Positions 20,301-31,984 of a stretch of DNA of 64,000 nt are shown here, piece after piece. This DNA comes from Ampelomyces quisqualis (lineage: Eukaryota > Ascomycota > Dothideomycetes > Pleosporales > Phaeosphaeriaceae): the NCBI GenBank assembly GCA_018398575.1, contig JAGTXZ010000019.1, positions 992,001-1,056,000 of the forward strand, read 5' to 3'. Made by a program: the position numbers and the translations under genes. How positions within the stretch are numbered: the first letter of the stretch is position 1; every line of letters begins with the position of its first letter. The notes beneath the pieces are model-generated. The model had not been told where the DNA came from. It was given only the letters and a program-made list of their open reading frames with translations, and did not search any database.

Positions 20301-22066
20301 CAACGTCCAGAAATGCTACTTCATCAGTACCAATTTCAACCGGCTCTACAGGCACCAACTCCGACTCACCACGCTCACCGTTCCCGCTTACTAGCTCGAC
20401 CTTGCCAGTAACAATCAGCGGCTCCATCGTGATATCCTCGAATGCTTCGGTCACAGTCCCTCCCAGCCTTACTCCGAGTGCAAGTGTGAATGTCACAACA
20501 AGCCTGGGCTCTACTGGTACCAACTCTGATGAACCGCGATCTCCGTTTCCCTTGCCCAGTTCTTCGGTCAGTGGCCCGATTGTGCCGCCTACAAATTCCA
20601 CGGTCACCACTCCTCCGAACGTCACACCAACCCCAGGCTCAAACAGCACTTCCAGCCTAGGATCGACTGGTACAAATTCTGATTCGCCTCGCTCACCTTT
20701 CCCTCTTACAAGCTCGGTCGCAAGCGAATCTATTCCACCATCCTCGGCAAACTCCACCGTTACCGCGCCTCCGAGCCTCACGCCCAGTCCGAGCTCGAAC
20801 AGTACATCCAGCTTGGGCTCGACTGGTACGAACTCTGATTCCCCCCGCTCGCCATTCCCTCTTACAAGCTCGATCGCGAGTGAGTCAATTCCACCATCAT
20901 CCGCAAACTCGACTGTGCCTGCGAGCTCAACGCCCAGGTCTGGGACGTTCACACAGACAACGCCCCCAGCAAACTCATCTGTTGCGATATCAACGAGCAT
21001 TCCAGTGCCATCACTCAGCGTGCCCGTTCAGTCCAGCAACATTACTTCGAGTCCTCCCGTGACGCAAACAGTCGTGATTCCGCCAACCGGTGGCAACTTC
21101 ACTGTGTCATCTGGCACGGTCGTCTCAGTCTCCATCCCCAGTGCTTCGGCGAACATTACTGTGCCCGTGACCATTCCGCCTGTCAATATCACTAGCGTAC
21201 TACCATCGGTGACACCAAGTGCTTCGCTGAACATTACGAATACTCCACCATTTGCAACAGGTAACTCTTCGTCCTTCCCATCAGCGAGCCCCACGCCGTC
21301 ATTCAATGGCACAACACCTTCAATCTGTCCAACCGCTCCTGTAACGGTCACCGAAACTATTGCAGCCAGCATCCAAGTCGTCACAACAACAATCATTCAG
21401 ACCGTGACGGCGCCGGCCGAATCAATCGTCCCTTCTACCCTCGTCGACGCAGCATCCGCTGTGCCCGCTCCTTCCTCCTCCGCCACCACCCCCTCTCCCG
21501 ATGGCAGCCGCGAATCTGTGTACCGTGCCCGCGGCCAACCTGCTTCCCAATACCAACGCGATGCGGCGTGCGGCCTTACCAGTAACATCATCCGCAACCC
21601 CGACTTCGCCACTTCCGACGGCGAAGTCTATGGCTGGGACATCGACACATCCGACCCCAACATCACGCTCGAAACGGGCGATGCGCCCTCTGGAAACGGC
21701 ACAATCGCACAGTTCCGCTCCGCAGCCGCAGGCCGCGAACTCACCGTCACACAAGCCATGACGCTGTGTCCAGGCCAGGAATACGACTTCGCTGCGTCCA
21801 CACAGCAAGCCAGCGCGCTCGCAGATTGTCGCGTCGTATTTACCGTTGTCTATCTGGACGGCACGCGCTCGAGCGTACTCAGCGTCGCGCCCAAGGAAGA
21901 CTGGACTAGGCAGAATGCTACGTTCACGGCGGGAAGTCAACCTGAAGCTGATCTCGAGATCGCTGCAACGTGTAATGGGTATCTTGGCGTTCCAGTGGCG
22001 GACCAGGATGGGTGGATGAGGGTTGAAGTTCAGGGGGTCAGTATGTTAAGAGATGACGATGAATGA
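17365..22066 (+). CDS. large repeat-rich secreted cell-wall/adhesin-like protein
   Basis: Three exons, 17365-17675, 17726-18035 and 18083-22066, encode 1534 residues. Both introns are short (50 and 47 nt) with GTAAGT donors. The second must use the AG at 18082, because an earlier AG would give an in-frame stop. An N-terminal signal peptide is followed by a Lys-Arg site at 56-57, a likely Kex2 cut. Residues ~307-410 form a Cys-containing PAN/apple-like segment. Residues ~534-952 hold ten degenerate copies of SGST-x4-STG-x2-GIIPP-x-S. Residues ~959-1158 hold four copies of GSTGTNSDSPRSPFPL. The last ~160 residues (from CGLTSNIIRNPDF) resemble a galactose-binding-like, carbohydrate-binding domain of the kind described in fungal wall proteins. 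It is very rich in Ser/Thr/Pro, with many N-glycosylation sites. The end is acidic, not hydrophobic, so no GPI anchor is expected. A wall or adhesion role is inferred. Confidence 0.85.
19050..20310 (+). repeat. in-frame degenerate repeat block 1 (about 10 units)
   Basis: The units encode SGST....STG..GIIPP.S and are spaced irregularly, roughly 35-50 residues apart. They are conserved in protein but diverged in DNA, so the array is old. The GIIPP core is the most constant part. Confidence 0.85.
20335..20935 (+). repeat. in-frame repeat block 2 (4 units, ~150-170 bp)
   Basis: Four units start near 20341, 20509, 20659 and 20816, each encoding GSTGTNSD.PRSPFPL followed by a Ser/Thr/Pro spacer. 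The last two are very similar in DNA, including SIPPSSANSTV in the spacer. That points to recent duplication and likely copy-number variation between strains. Confidence 0.85.
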
Positions 22067-25000
22067 GGGGGGAGGCAACGACACGATACGATGGATGTGG
22101 GAAACGACGGCAATATGAGTATGAAAGGATGGAAATATCAAATATGTGGCATGTGGCGTTTCTTGAGATTTGGGTAATTTTGACTTTGTGGATTCAAGTG
22201 TCGAGGTTTTTTTCTTGGTTTCAAAATATGCTTTTCCTCTTCCACGTCGTCTCCTTCGTGGATGAGTTGTGGGATTTAAAATCTTTTCTGAACACATCGG
22301 TTTTATAGTGAGCTCGTTGTGCTTGCAATGTGACAGTACGTGTCCCGTAGTTATTTGGTTTCGCATGAAACGGCTGGGGCATAATCATATGCTTGTTCGC
22401 GCAAGCCACATGGTTGGTTGGAGTGCCAGTCATCTGTTGCTCTGGAGGCCGAGGTGTGGCTTTGGGAAATCTGGCGGATCAGCCTGTGATAGGTGATCAA
22501 TGCCGAGCTTGGTGCCATTGTCGGCATTGATGTAGAGCGCTGCGTGCAATAATCGCCATCTACAGAGCACAGGGAACGTACAGTATCGCCGGTTATGATG
22601 TAGAGGAAGCGGATAACAGCTTCTCACGCCTCATTTGACCAAGCTTGAGTCCAGAGCGAAGGTACCGAGACAGTGTGTTGTCGGCCTTGGCTGGGTGCAC
22701 CAACGCAGAGGAAGGCGACCTTGCTAACCCACCGCACCGGTTATACAGCCGCAGAGCCAGTTGTGAAAGGCTGCGTAAGCGCGGAATGCTGGCAAGTACA
22801 CGCATGTAAGTCTTGCTTTTGAAATCCGACCCCACAGCCTCGCCGTTGCATTGGAATTGCGTTCTGTGCCGCACGCTGGCATCGGGAAGGCCCTGATTGT
22901 TGGGGACACCCCTGATGGGAAGCGAGGCGAGCCGCCGGGTAGATCTGGGGCGTGTGACCCCTTGGTCGTCTAGACGTCATGTCCATTGACTGTGGCACAT
23001 ATGGCATTGCAGAACTTCAAGTCGAGATGTGGCGCCTTTCGCAACATCTCCCGTTGTGTTCAAGCACCATGGTCGTTAGCGCTGTGCATGTTGCGCATTC
23101 GTTTTGTTGGGCGAGGTCGGCGGCTTGGGATCGAGCAGACAGGGCAGCTCTCCGCTCTGATTGGTCGGGAGATTTGTCGCATGTCGTGCCACCATCAACG
23201 TCTTACAACGTCAGCGGATGTATGATAGTATGAGACGACAATTGCCACAATCCTTGTCGTTGTGGACATTGCGTGCTCGATGAAGATGGCAGAAGCGCCG
23301 AGGGGTGCATTCCAGTCTTGATGCAGGGTACGTGAGGAAATGAACTGGTGCTGACGGAATGCCATCGTTGAGGCACGAGGGAGTAACGCCTTGCATCTCC
23401 TGTCTCGAAGCTGTGCCATTGGTGCAGGTGATGTCTGCAGCTTGTCCCCAGCTGCAGACAATCTGCGGGAGCGCTATGAGGAAGCAAGATTGACCGAAAC
23501 AGGAAAGGCCGCCATGCAAGAGGCTTTGAAGTGCCAACATCAAAGAACCCAATTGGTGATTGGTTGGCGATACGTATCCCAGAGCATGCACAGAGACAGG
23601 ATGAAATGAAGCGATACCGAGCGACTTGCCCAGAAAAGCTGAAAGTGATGTTTGTCGCTCTGATTGGTCCAACGGGCGCCTTACAGGTGTCCCGGATGTG
23701 CACACACATACTGGCTGCTGCCCAATACATCGATACTGGAGTCTGTCGGTTGTGTCGCTGTCGTATGTCATGTATAATTTATGTCTGGTCGTCCTTCTGA
23801 CACCACGTCAATCAGTCTCATTGGCCCTCTGCTGCAGACATGGCTCACAAGTCCACTTGTCTGGGTTGACCACACCGTAATACACAGGCGTTAAATAGAT
23901 CCTATATTAGCAGCGCTTAATCTACTCGCCTTGCGAGGGAGTTGCTCGAGGTTGCTTCATAAGCCTGTGCTGGCCCGTACCCTTTGTGTCCCCACTCTTA
24001 CAACAATAGACATCTGCGCATACACGTCGAGCGAGACATCACAAGTTCGCTAATCGGAGTTGAAAAATTTTCTCGAGTGATCGGAAAACAGGTAGCTAGG
24101 CCCCAAGCTCTGGTGAAGGTGGTTCTGCGAGAAGCGATCGGCCTCCTTTCAGGCCACTCAACGCCCGCCACGTGGGTAAGGACAATATTTTGACGTGTTT
24201 CGAAGAGACACAAGTAAACTCAACGAATATGTTGACTTATACCAGTACTGTCCCGACGCGATGCAGAAATTGGACGGTATGAAATGAGCGAAATCGAGGT
24301 ATAGGCCCAAAGATGCCAAGCCGTGCGAAGTGAGCGACATCGAAACCTGGACAGGACATCCCGCTGAAAAGATGACGGAACATACCGCGGAATATGACTA
24401 CACGGTTCTGCTACCTGGTCAGGCAAAAGAATTCTCTCCTCGAGTTCGGCAACGGCTTACCCCTCGCGAATGTCAGGCTCCGGAGGAAGGTGCGTCGCTC
24501 AGACGGACGACACGTACAGGACAGCATCTCGGCCGGAAAGTGGCCCGCATGAGCGCGGGAAAATACTTCACGGGGCAGCTGCGAGAACCTGCTACACGAT
24601 CTCGTGGAGGCAAAGACGATGGCGGCCGTCGAGGATGTTTGGCAGGATAACAGGTCGGAGTTTCCTCGGTGATTATGGCGGAAGGTGCTAACGCCAGTCA
24701 CTCTAGCGTTATCACGTGGCGGATCCAAGCCAAATTACCCCACCACAAACGTCGACCATCACAGCAACATCTCAGCGTCCCGTCTCGTCTCAACTGGCAG
24801 CACATTGCGCTCACCTAATATCGCCATAATCAGTGGATGCGCTCATATGGTCATGGGATCATCGCGCAGAACGACGGGAGAGGCGCAGTACTCTATCTCG
24901 CCGGGCCGTGCTCGAGCGACTCTCAAGCTATTTGCGGCTACGCGACAATCACGGATTGGACGGCTTCAGCCCCCATCTCACGGCACAGCGGCTACCATCA

Positions 25001-25264
25001 CCACTATCGAGCATGGAACCAATCATTCAACATGGATTTGTTCATTGCGACGTTAAGGCTCAAGATTCAAAGTTTGGAAAAAGAAGCGACTGTAAGAGGT
25101 AACGCCCGGCCTTTCCCGTTCTGCTCTCTTTTGCTCACTACCCGCACCCCTTGTATCAATCCAAATTTCGACGCTGGGAATGAATGGGCTCAAGGTGAAA
25201 GGAAAATCCGACGCGTTATACATGAAACGAACACTGTTACGCCACCCCCAATGTTACCGTCGAT
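22067..25264. other. gene-poor stretch
   Basis: No gene is supported. Some long frames occur on the minus strand (for example 23211-23771), but several overlap in different frames and none resembles a known protein. Around 24330-25100 all frames are broken. A short coding-like piece at about 25030-25100 (MDLFIATLRLKIQSLEKEAT) may be debris. Confidence 0.4.
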
Positions 25265-25603
25265 TCAGTGACCGATTGCCTGCAACCTGCGCTGGCGTTC
25301 GCAGCTCAATTCGTAGATTTCGCTGTCGAGACAGCGAATGATGTCCATCGCCTTGTCGATCGAAGCGCGAAATTTGGCTCCCTCGCGCTGCCAGCGGCCA
25401 ATGCGTTCGACCTCAGCGGTCCTCCGGCGCATCTTTGTGTCGATTTTGTCGCACAACTTGCACCTAGTACCGGTCGGCATGGTTTGCATGACGAGTTTCA
25501 TGCCGCAAGTCTCTCCCATTCTGTACTCCTTTGCACAGTGCTGTCGGAAGTGTCCCCACTTCCAATCGCCACAGGCAAAGCGATGTTGATCAAAGAAGCA
25601 CAT
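25265..25603 (-). CDS. small conserved fungal Cys-containing protein
   Basis: This single-exon gene encodes 112 residues, with a genuine ATG at 25603 and a TGA at 25265-25267. The N-terminal half has a set pattern: MCFFDQHRFACGDWKWG, then HCAKEYRMGETCG, then CKLCDKI. That gives Cys2, Cys11, Cys23, Cys33, Cys48 and Cys51. The second half is a charged amphipathic helix containing WQREG. I recognise this Cys/aromatic start, TCG and WQREG layout from a family of small uncharacterised proteins common in Dothideomycetes. The function is unknown, but a metal-binding fold followed by a coiled coil is plausible. There is no signal peptide. It sits alone in a gene-poor region. Confidence 0.7.
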   Translation of the reverse strand: MCFFDQHRFACGDWKWGHFRQHCAKEYRMGETCGMKLVMQTMPTGTRCKLCDKIDTKMRRRTAEVERIGRWQREGAKFRASIDKAMDIIRCLDSEIYELSCERQRRLQAIGH

Positions 25604-25724
25604 GTTTCAAGTTGTGAGAGCTGGGTGTCTGTCAAAGACAATATGTCAGCAACTTTTCAACGGCGCTTGGATGACAGCTTCTGCCGACCTACATCGTGCT
25701 GGGTAGTGCGAACACTGGAATGAA

Positions 25725-26160
25725 ATGGTTGGGCTAAAGGTGCTAACTAGTCAAAGTCAGCCCAGGATCACCTCGACGTCGTCTTTACAGGTCGCATACA
25801 AGATGGTTGGACGTGGTTCGATCTTGGGAACAGAAGTCAAAGCTTTTGTGCAGAAGGCAAGAGGCAAAAGAAGTCCCACGTTGGAAGAGACGGAAGTTCT
25901 TGGAGAATACTTGTCTTTCACTGGAAGAAGTGGTTGGTGAGCGTGTGGAGGACTCTTTGTTTGCGGAGCATCCTTGCTATTTATGCTCTGGAGCGATGTG
26001 GGCTTGACACCATCGACGACTTCGTCTGGCTCCCAGGTCTGTTTCGCCATCGAACGATTGATTGATGCCACGGCCTATACATCCCTCGACGTGGTGCTGC
26101 CCCACCCGCTTTCGTCCAACGATATCGCCACGATCATCGCATACCTCTCATTCTGACGCT
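25725..26160 (+). pseudogene. possible broken gene, unknown family
   Basis: Three frames in turn read like protein. The first is frame 1 at 25725-25940 (GRGSILGTEVKAFVQKARGK). The second is a segment at about 25900-26062 (CLRSILAIYALERCGLDTID, then FVWLPGLFRHRTID and a stop). The third is frame 3 at 25974-26156 (SSNDIATIIAYLSF). No convincing splice pair joins them. This fits a frameshifted remnant, but chance is possible. Confidence 0.25.
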
Positions 26161-26610
26161 AAAGTCCTGCGGAGACGGCTGCAATGATACCCTAGGCCGT
26201 GCTGGCGTCCCCAGCTGCAGAGGGCTATCACACATGCTAAAGATTCAACGTGTCGTGGCTCTCTGAACCGCGTAATCTCTTCCTCGGGACGTAAAAAATG
26301 CCGCATGCTCCTTGTTGCCGTGTCTCAGCTGTATTCAGCCTGACGCCCACGGCAAAGTTTGGACCATTTTTGGCCTTTCATTCCACCTGAGGTTGCAAGA
26401 TTCTGAAGCGAGATAGGATCACGTGCCACTTAGTCTATGCCGAGCGCCGGACGCTTCCAGTAGACTTGTGTCAAGACGAACGAGCACTAGACGAGACGCT
26501 ATGTTCAGTTGGATAGGGGTACCATCTCGGAGCCCAATGTTTGCAACAGCCAATCTGGTCGGGAGCTCTCCACCGAGTCCCTGGGTAAGGAAATTAGTGA
26601 ACCATTGCAG

Positions 26611-27134
26611 GGGGCGTTGACCAAGGTCTACTCGACCGCTGCTTCAGCCTTTTCGATGGTCATGTTCGTCTATTTGGTTGGCCAGAAGATGATGTGGTCT
26701 CTGCCATCCAGGCGTCTGCCGACTTCGCGATTCCACTTCGAGATCTCCAGCCTACGCATCTAGTCACGCTAATCAATGTGTATAGCATCAATCACATTCA
26801 CCGATGTTATGCCCTCGTTCTTCGCTTCCACAGAGTACTCCAGCAGTTGCACTTGGCTGACACACTGTATCATCCCCTCCTCTTCCGGCTTGGAGCATCA
26901 TCCACCAGTCACCTTATCTGCTCATGCTGCAAGAGACAAACCTGGACAGCCTCCCTGGACGATCCGTACAACTATTCGAGTGGAACGCTAGTTATGAGCG
27001 CATGCATGTTGCATTGCACCACCGACAATCACCATTCAGATGATCACTGCCTCCACTCAACGGCTCACCTTTCCCGCGCGTGGCCTGTTGTTGGCTTGCT
27101 AAGGCCTACATGTGGACAGGCATGTATGTGTTAG
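26611..27134 (+). pseudogene. possible gene remnant, unknown family
   Basis: An open frame follows a CAG at 26608-26610 and begins DQGLLDRCFSLFDGHVRL, then FGWPEDDVVSAIQASADF. It runs to a stop at about 27134 and has no ATG near its start. The first 60 residues look like real protein and the rest looks random. No family is recognised. Confidence 0.25.
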
Positions 27135-30100
27135 ATAACAAGATGGCGTCAAAGTTTGTGCGGAACCTAATCCATAATTGTATCTCGAGGCAGTCATCTA
27201 GACCCCGGACACACTAGAAGCGGCCAAAATATGCCCCATCGAAGATCCTCTGACGTGGCGAGCGCGGTTTGGTTGATGAATGAGGAGGCCATATCCCGGA
27301 ATCATCTCGCCATCAGTGATGGCTCTTACGAGACCGCCCGTGCTGGCTCGCCTACCAGTTTCTGTAACGTCAGCGTGGATTACATACCCATAGTCCGTAG
27401 AAAAGGCGTCACAAGATGACAGGATCAAGACTTGTTGAACCGCCTTCACCGGTGAAACCGCCATGACGGTCTACGATGCCAATGGACGCATCTCTCAGTC
27501 AGTGCGGTGGCAAGATGGTGCACTCGGCTGTCAGTCACCTCAAGCTGTCTGCCTTGCTTTCTAAAGAGGCAACAGCTCCACATGTCCGAGCCAAGTGCTG
27601 TTGTAATTTAGATTGACTGATAGCTCTTGTTCACGCCTAGCATGAAAGACTCGTTTGTGCTGGGATAGTGGCAAGTGAGTATTTTCGAAGTCCGCAAGAA
27701 ATGAAGTGTTGTTGTTATGGCCAAGTCTGGCCTCGCGTCATGCGTTGGAGCCACTCCCAGCCATCACAATAATATACAAATGCGACCATGCTGCGGCCGC
27801 AAGCAACGCTTGACGCAGCCATGCAAATAGTTTCCCTGCCACTTCAGTTGCTTTTGCTTTTACCTCTATTTGTGCCCATTGGTGCTGCACTCTGATATTC
27901 CGTCACTTCGATAACAACCGAGGTCATAGTAATTGCCCGGAGGTGAAGATCGAGGAATTGAGGACATACCAACCATCCCATGACGTTGGAATTTGCACCA
28001 AGGCAGTCCGCGCACACTTTCCGTCATGTGAGCTGAAAACACTGCTGGGTAGAGGGCAAGCACATGGGGCAGTGGAGGAATTGGCAGTAGGGTCGCACGC
28101 AATTTTGATCCCAGGATGAGCGAGTGCTGGGCGTCTGTGGGCCGGAGCCACGGTCGCCGGGCCTGGCTCACTCACTGCTGGTCTTGGGTGCAGTGAGTGG
28201 GTTTGCTTGCTTGGTATAATGCTGCGGCTTCGCTTGGATTGGCGGGAACGAGCTTTTGGTGGGTCGCTGAAGTCCCGTCTTGGGCTGAATGCATGTCCCC
28301 GCGCGAGGACAGGTGGTTGGTTGGAACAGAAGAGATCAGACAGGTATGCCGACTAGGCCTTGAGTCTGAGGTGGACTGAATGAGCACCATCATGCAGGTG
28401 GGGACATTGCTAATCACTTTAGGCAGTCTTTCGCAACTGTCAGAAGCGCGAGCGAGACTCGGTGGAAGAGCGCGGAAGTATCGGAAACGCGGTCATGATG
28501 ATGTTCACCGCATTGCCAAAGTGACTGACACGGCAGGCGGAGTGTCGGGTCCTCAGGCTGAACTTTCTCTTCATTATTGCTCATCCCTCGACAACCCTTG
28601 CGATAACGAGCGTGTAGAGTGCGAGCGAGCACGAGCATAGAACGCTGCTTTCATGCGCCCATCCTCTAGCCGCATATGCAAGGTGAGGGATCAAAGAATG
28701 ACATATTGATTGGCGCATCCGTGAATCCTGTTGAGCTGACAACTTCTGGGTAGCTTGCGAGAACTATGACGACTTTTTCGTTCGCTGGCAATTGCGGTCA
28801 TATCTGATGACGAGCATTCTGACTGGACAGGTTTAGGTTACGCGCATGAAAGCAACGGCTGTAAGCATGCTGTACCACGGAGAACTAGCATATCAGGCTG
28901 TGATAGCATTAAGTGATGTGTAGTTACATCGTCGTTTGTGCGTCAATGGATTCGAGTTCCTTCACCCATATTGTTTTTGACCTGTGTAAGAAGTGGAAGA
29001 AGCAGAGCGAATTTTTTTTAGCCACTGTCCGTATCAATTACAGAGTATTATCGATGAATTTAAGTGACGAAGACGCTGATGCATCTCCGCATTATGTTCT
29101 CGGCTCATCGGTAACTCTTGACTGATCCTTATTAACAAGTCTCTGTCATGCACGTAATACAAGTTCGAAGATTACTGCGGCAATCACAGTTATTTTCAGC
29201 GTCTTTGAGCAATCAAGGACCATTTATCTCATGAGCGGTGACTGCTGGCATGATGTAGCCGGACCGACCGATCGGCGATTAAGGGCGCGGTGGCTGCTCA
29301 CCTATTGCTCACACACACACAAAAGTTCGATTGGTAGCTCGAGACGGCAATCACAACAATACAAGCCGTTGTAATACATGTCCGGCAATGGCACGATCAT
29401 AGTCACTGAAGGACGATCGGGGGGCGGGGGGGGGGGGGGTGAAAAAGTGGGACAAGCGCCTGCTGAAACGGCCCATTTCCCGACCATGTTCATCATATTG
29501 AAACACAGAGTCCGAACTTGAATTTAATGTCATTTAAATTCCTTTACATTGGAAGGCATATCGGAAAAGATTCCACCTTCCTGTTGACCTGCAGCAGCGT
29601 GCGTCGTTGGTCTTGTGCCAAGCGAGCAAGGACACTGCTCGGTGCGAAAAACTGCCCTGTACTTTGCACTTGCAACTATTGAAGTATGGGATGGTTGAAA
29701 GCGCTCACATAGCCTTGAAACAGGAACTACGGGTATAATAATATACGTACTATTGGTAGCACCGTGCTGGTAGAATAACAGAACGAAGTGAGCGTAGTCT
29801 TCGTGTCCAAGTGCGAACATCACAACAATTAATGCAGAATATGCCTAAAAATTGATGCAGTGGATTCGCTTGTAAGCCTACCGTTGTTGTGGATAAAGAA
29901 GGAATCGAGGGAATATCTAGACCTTCACTGTGCTACGCGGCATGAAAGGAGCAGTCGGGAATGACGCGGGACCAGCTACTAGCGTCGCAAGTGCAGAGCT
30001 GGATGGTGATAGAGTACGACTCTTGACACGCGGAGACTGATACCACTTTCTTTCGACTCAGAGCTAGTTGGCCGCATCTAGTCATTAGCCAATGGCCTCG

Positions 30101-30585
30101 AACATCATGGTAAGAAAGTGTCTTACTTCAACAGGAGACAATGCAAGACTCTACAATGATTTTTGGCATACGAATACTGTCCAAGCATACAGACGAGCGT
30201 ATGGATGCTTATGTTGTCGTCTATGTCCGTGGTACGCGGCCATCTCCGGCCCAAAGTCCAAACAACGCGACGACCAATCATGACCCAGAGACATCAACGA
30301 CACGCCTTGAAGCCTGAACGTCAATGAATCGAGTATACACTATCCTGTGACCACTATATGCACGTGTCTTTTGCATGTATGGTATATCCCCGCCATCGTC
30401 TCGCATTTGTCTGTTGCCGGAGTGGAGTAAAGCATCTCACTGGCAGTGAAGCGTATTGTGATCATCCCGCGACAACGATGATCTTGCATCTAACGTCTGC
30501 AGAGACGATGAACATATATGTACATTGTATGCGATGCCGAGCAGGAGCGCATACAGGTCTTATGGTGTTTACGGTCGAGGAAGGA

Positions 30586-30654
30586 GCGGTCTGTGGAGGT
30601 GACATGTCGCGGTCTGTGGAGGTGACATGTCGCGGTCTGTGGAGGTGACAGGTC
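30586..30654. repeat. 23-bp tandem repeat, 3 copies
   Basis: Three head-to-tail copies start at 30586, 30609 and 30632, each beginning GCGGTCTGTGGAGG. The third has one change (ACATG to ACAGG), and a partial fourth follows. The 23-bp period does not preserve a reading frame, so it is non-coding. Confidence 0.9.
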
Positions 30655-31401
30655 GCGGTTACTGTGTCACGCTCTGCTTTATCTGATTAGCATATTTCGA
30701 GTGGCCGGATATCTGAGATCTTCAATATTGATGTGTGCTTGTTGTTTTTGAAATGCCGTGGCTCTGTACCACCTACGTAGTAAGCAGAAGCGCAGCATTG
30801 TCGTGATATCTAGTTATCGGAATGAGGTTCCGGTCTTGGCATTAGGTGCTGACTAAGAGGTAGTTACCGCCGTGCCAACTTTACAAAGATTCTTGCGTGG
30901 TGCGAACCCCTTCATCACCTCTTTGACATCAGCCAGTATCAGCGTTCCGTATATTGGTAAGAGCCATCTTAACCTTGGCCAGCTACAGTCCAGTCGCCGG
31001 GGTAATTTCTGCTTACATGCCGAGCTTAACTTACTTTCGCTGTTGAACTTCATACTGTCTCCGGTCAATTTAACGATCCCATCTCAAATACACTGGTTAT
31101 GCTCGTTCTTGAGGACATCCTGAGGGGTGTAGAAAATGACCCATCTAATGCACGCTGCCAAGACTGATCATTTAGCTGCAAGGTGGTTGAATGTGTAAGC
31201 ATTGTTTGCCTGACCAGACGATTTTTTTTCTATCACTGTCTAAAGTAAAAGAGAACTCAATTACAAAACGTTGGAATGCAGTAAATGACAAGGAGATTCA
31301 GCCCTACCCAACTTGCCAACCGACCTCGTTCTCATCTGCTCTTGCGATTCAAGACATCCCTACTGGTGGGCAACTAGCCCATGAGATTGGCTAATGTGCG
31401 T

Positions 31402-31825
31402 TTAGCACTTGGTGCAAGTCTCGGGCTGTATAGCTGTTAGTAAACTTTGCCCATGTCGACAGAGCGGTACTCACGGTGTTGGTGGCGCTGTTGGCGAGGG
31501 TGGCGATACAAGCAGCGTCGGCGATGGGGTTGAGGCTAAGCTCAACGAGCGCAGCAGCGCAGGAAACAACAGTGGGAGCAAGAGCGGTAATGCATTCTAT
31601 CTGCCATTAGTAGTTTTGGACAGTACAGGACGAGGATGAACACGTACTAAGCTTTTTGCAGCCAGCTGCTTCCTTAGCGGCTAAGAAGGCTTTAGCCTGA
31701 GCCTGCAGGGCACTGACAGCCGAAGTGTCACGAACGACCATCGAGGTGGAGCCAACAGCAGCCGATTGCGCAGTCATGGCCGCGGCACCGAAGACTGCGA
31801 ACGTCGTGGAGATGGGGAGCTGCAT
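31402..31825 (-). CDS. small secreted six-cysteine protein, Cbp1-like (fungal calcium-binding protein family)
   Basis: Three exons, 31825-31648, 31596-31475 and 31425-31402, encode 107 residues. Introns of 51 and 49 nt have GTACGT and GTGAGT donors, a TACTAAC branch site in the second, and TAG/CAG acceptors. A signal peptide covers about residues 1-25 (MQLPISTTFAVFGAAAM). The mature part has exactly six cysteines, at 56, 61, 72, 89, 104 and 107. They sit in a frame of KKLKCITALAPTVVSC, NPIADAACIATLAN and PETCTKC. That spacing and the ALAPTVV..C and NPIADA.C motifs resemble the fungal calcium-binding protein family named for Histoplasma Cbp1, a secreted factor. The last exon is only seven codons plus stop. 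It is the last gene before the TA-rich repeat block. Its role as an effector is inference. Confidence 0.8.
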
Positions 31826-31863
31826 GTTGAAGGTTATGTTGGAAAAGAAGGAAGATCGTTGAG

Positions 31864-31984
31864 TGGATGTAGAAGATGTTGGTTGGAAGTAAAATGATGT
31901 AGAAGATGTTGGTTGGAAGTAAAATGATGTAGAAGATGTTGGTTGGAAGTAAATTTTACTTCCAACCAACATCTTCTACATCCA
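31864..31984. repeat. 30-bp triplicate plus inverted copy (hairpin) upstream of the Cbp1-like gene
   Basis: Three direct 30-bp copies (31866-31895, 31896-31925, 31926-31955) begin GATGTAGAAGATG. An inverted copy follows at 31953-31984. The last direct copy and the inverted copy form a near-perfect palindrome with a one-base centre at 31954. The outermost copy matches the inverted one over 32 bp. The array lies about 40-160 bp upstream of the ATG at 31825. It is therefore in the leader or core promoter. Confidence 0.95.

Larger units (their letters stand above)
25604..31401. other. gene-poor stretch with coding-like debris
   Basis: No intact gene is visible over about 5.8 kb. Two plus-strand pieces look like broken genes and are listed separately. 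A minus-strand frame at 27198-27464 (88 codons, real ATG) is protein-like but unrecognised. A long run of G lies near 29417-29440. The stretch may be an older, partly decayed border of the repeat compartment. Confidence 0.4.

Noticed and set aside
19336..21000. 554-codon minus-strand frame
   Set aside because: It is the mirror of the Ser/Thr/Pro-rich repeats of the plus-strand secreted protein; codon bias of such repeats leaves the antisense frame open.
22000..22066. GPI-anchor signal on the large secreted protein
   Set aside because: The C-terminus is acidic (LRDDDE) with no hydrophobic tail.
23211..23771. 186-codon minus-strand frame with a true ATG
   Set aside because: A second frame overlaps it over the same length, composition looks random, and no family is recognised.
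30586..30654. Possible CRISPR-like array
   Set aside because: Copies are directly adjacent with no spacers; it is a simple tandem repeat in a eukaryotic genome.
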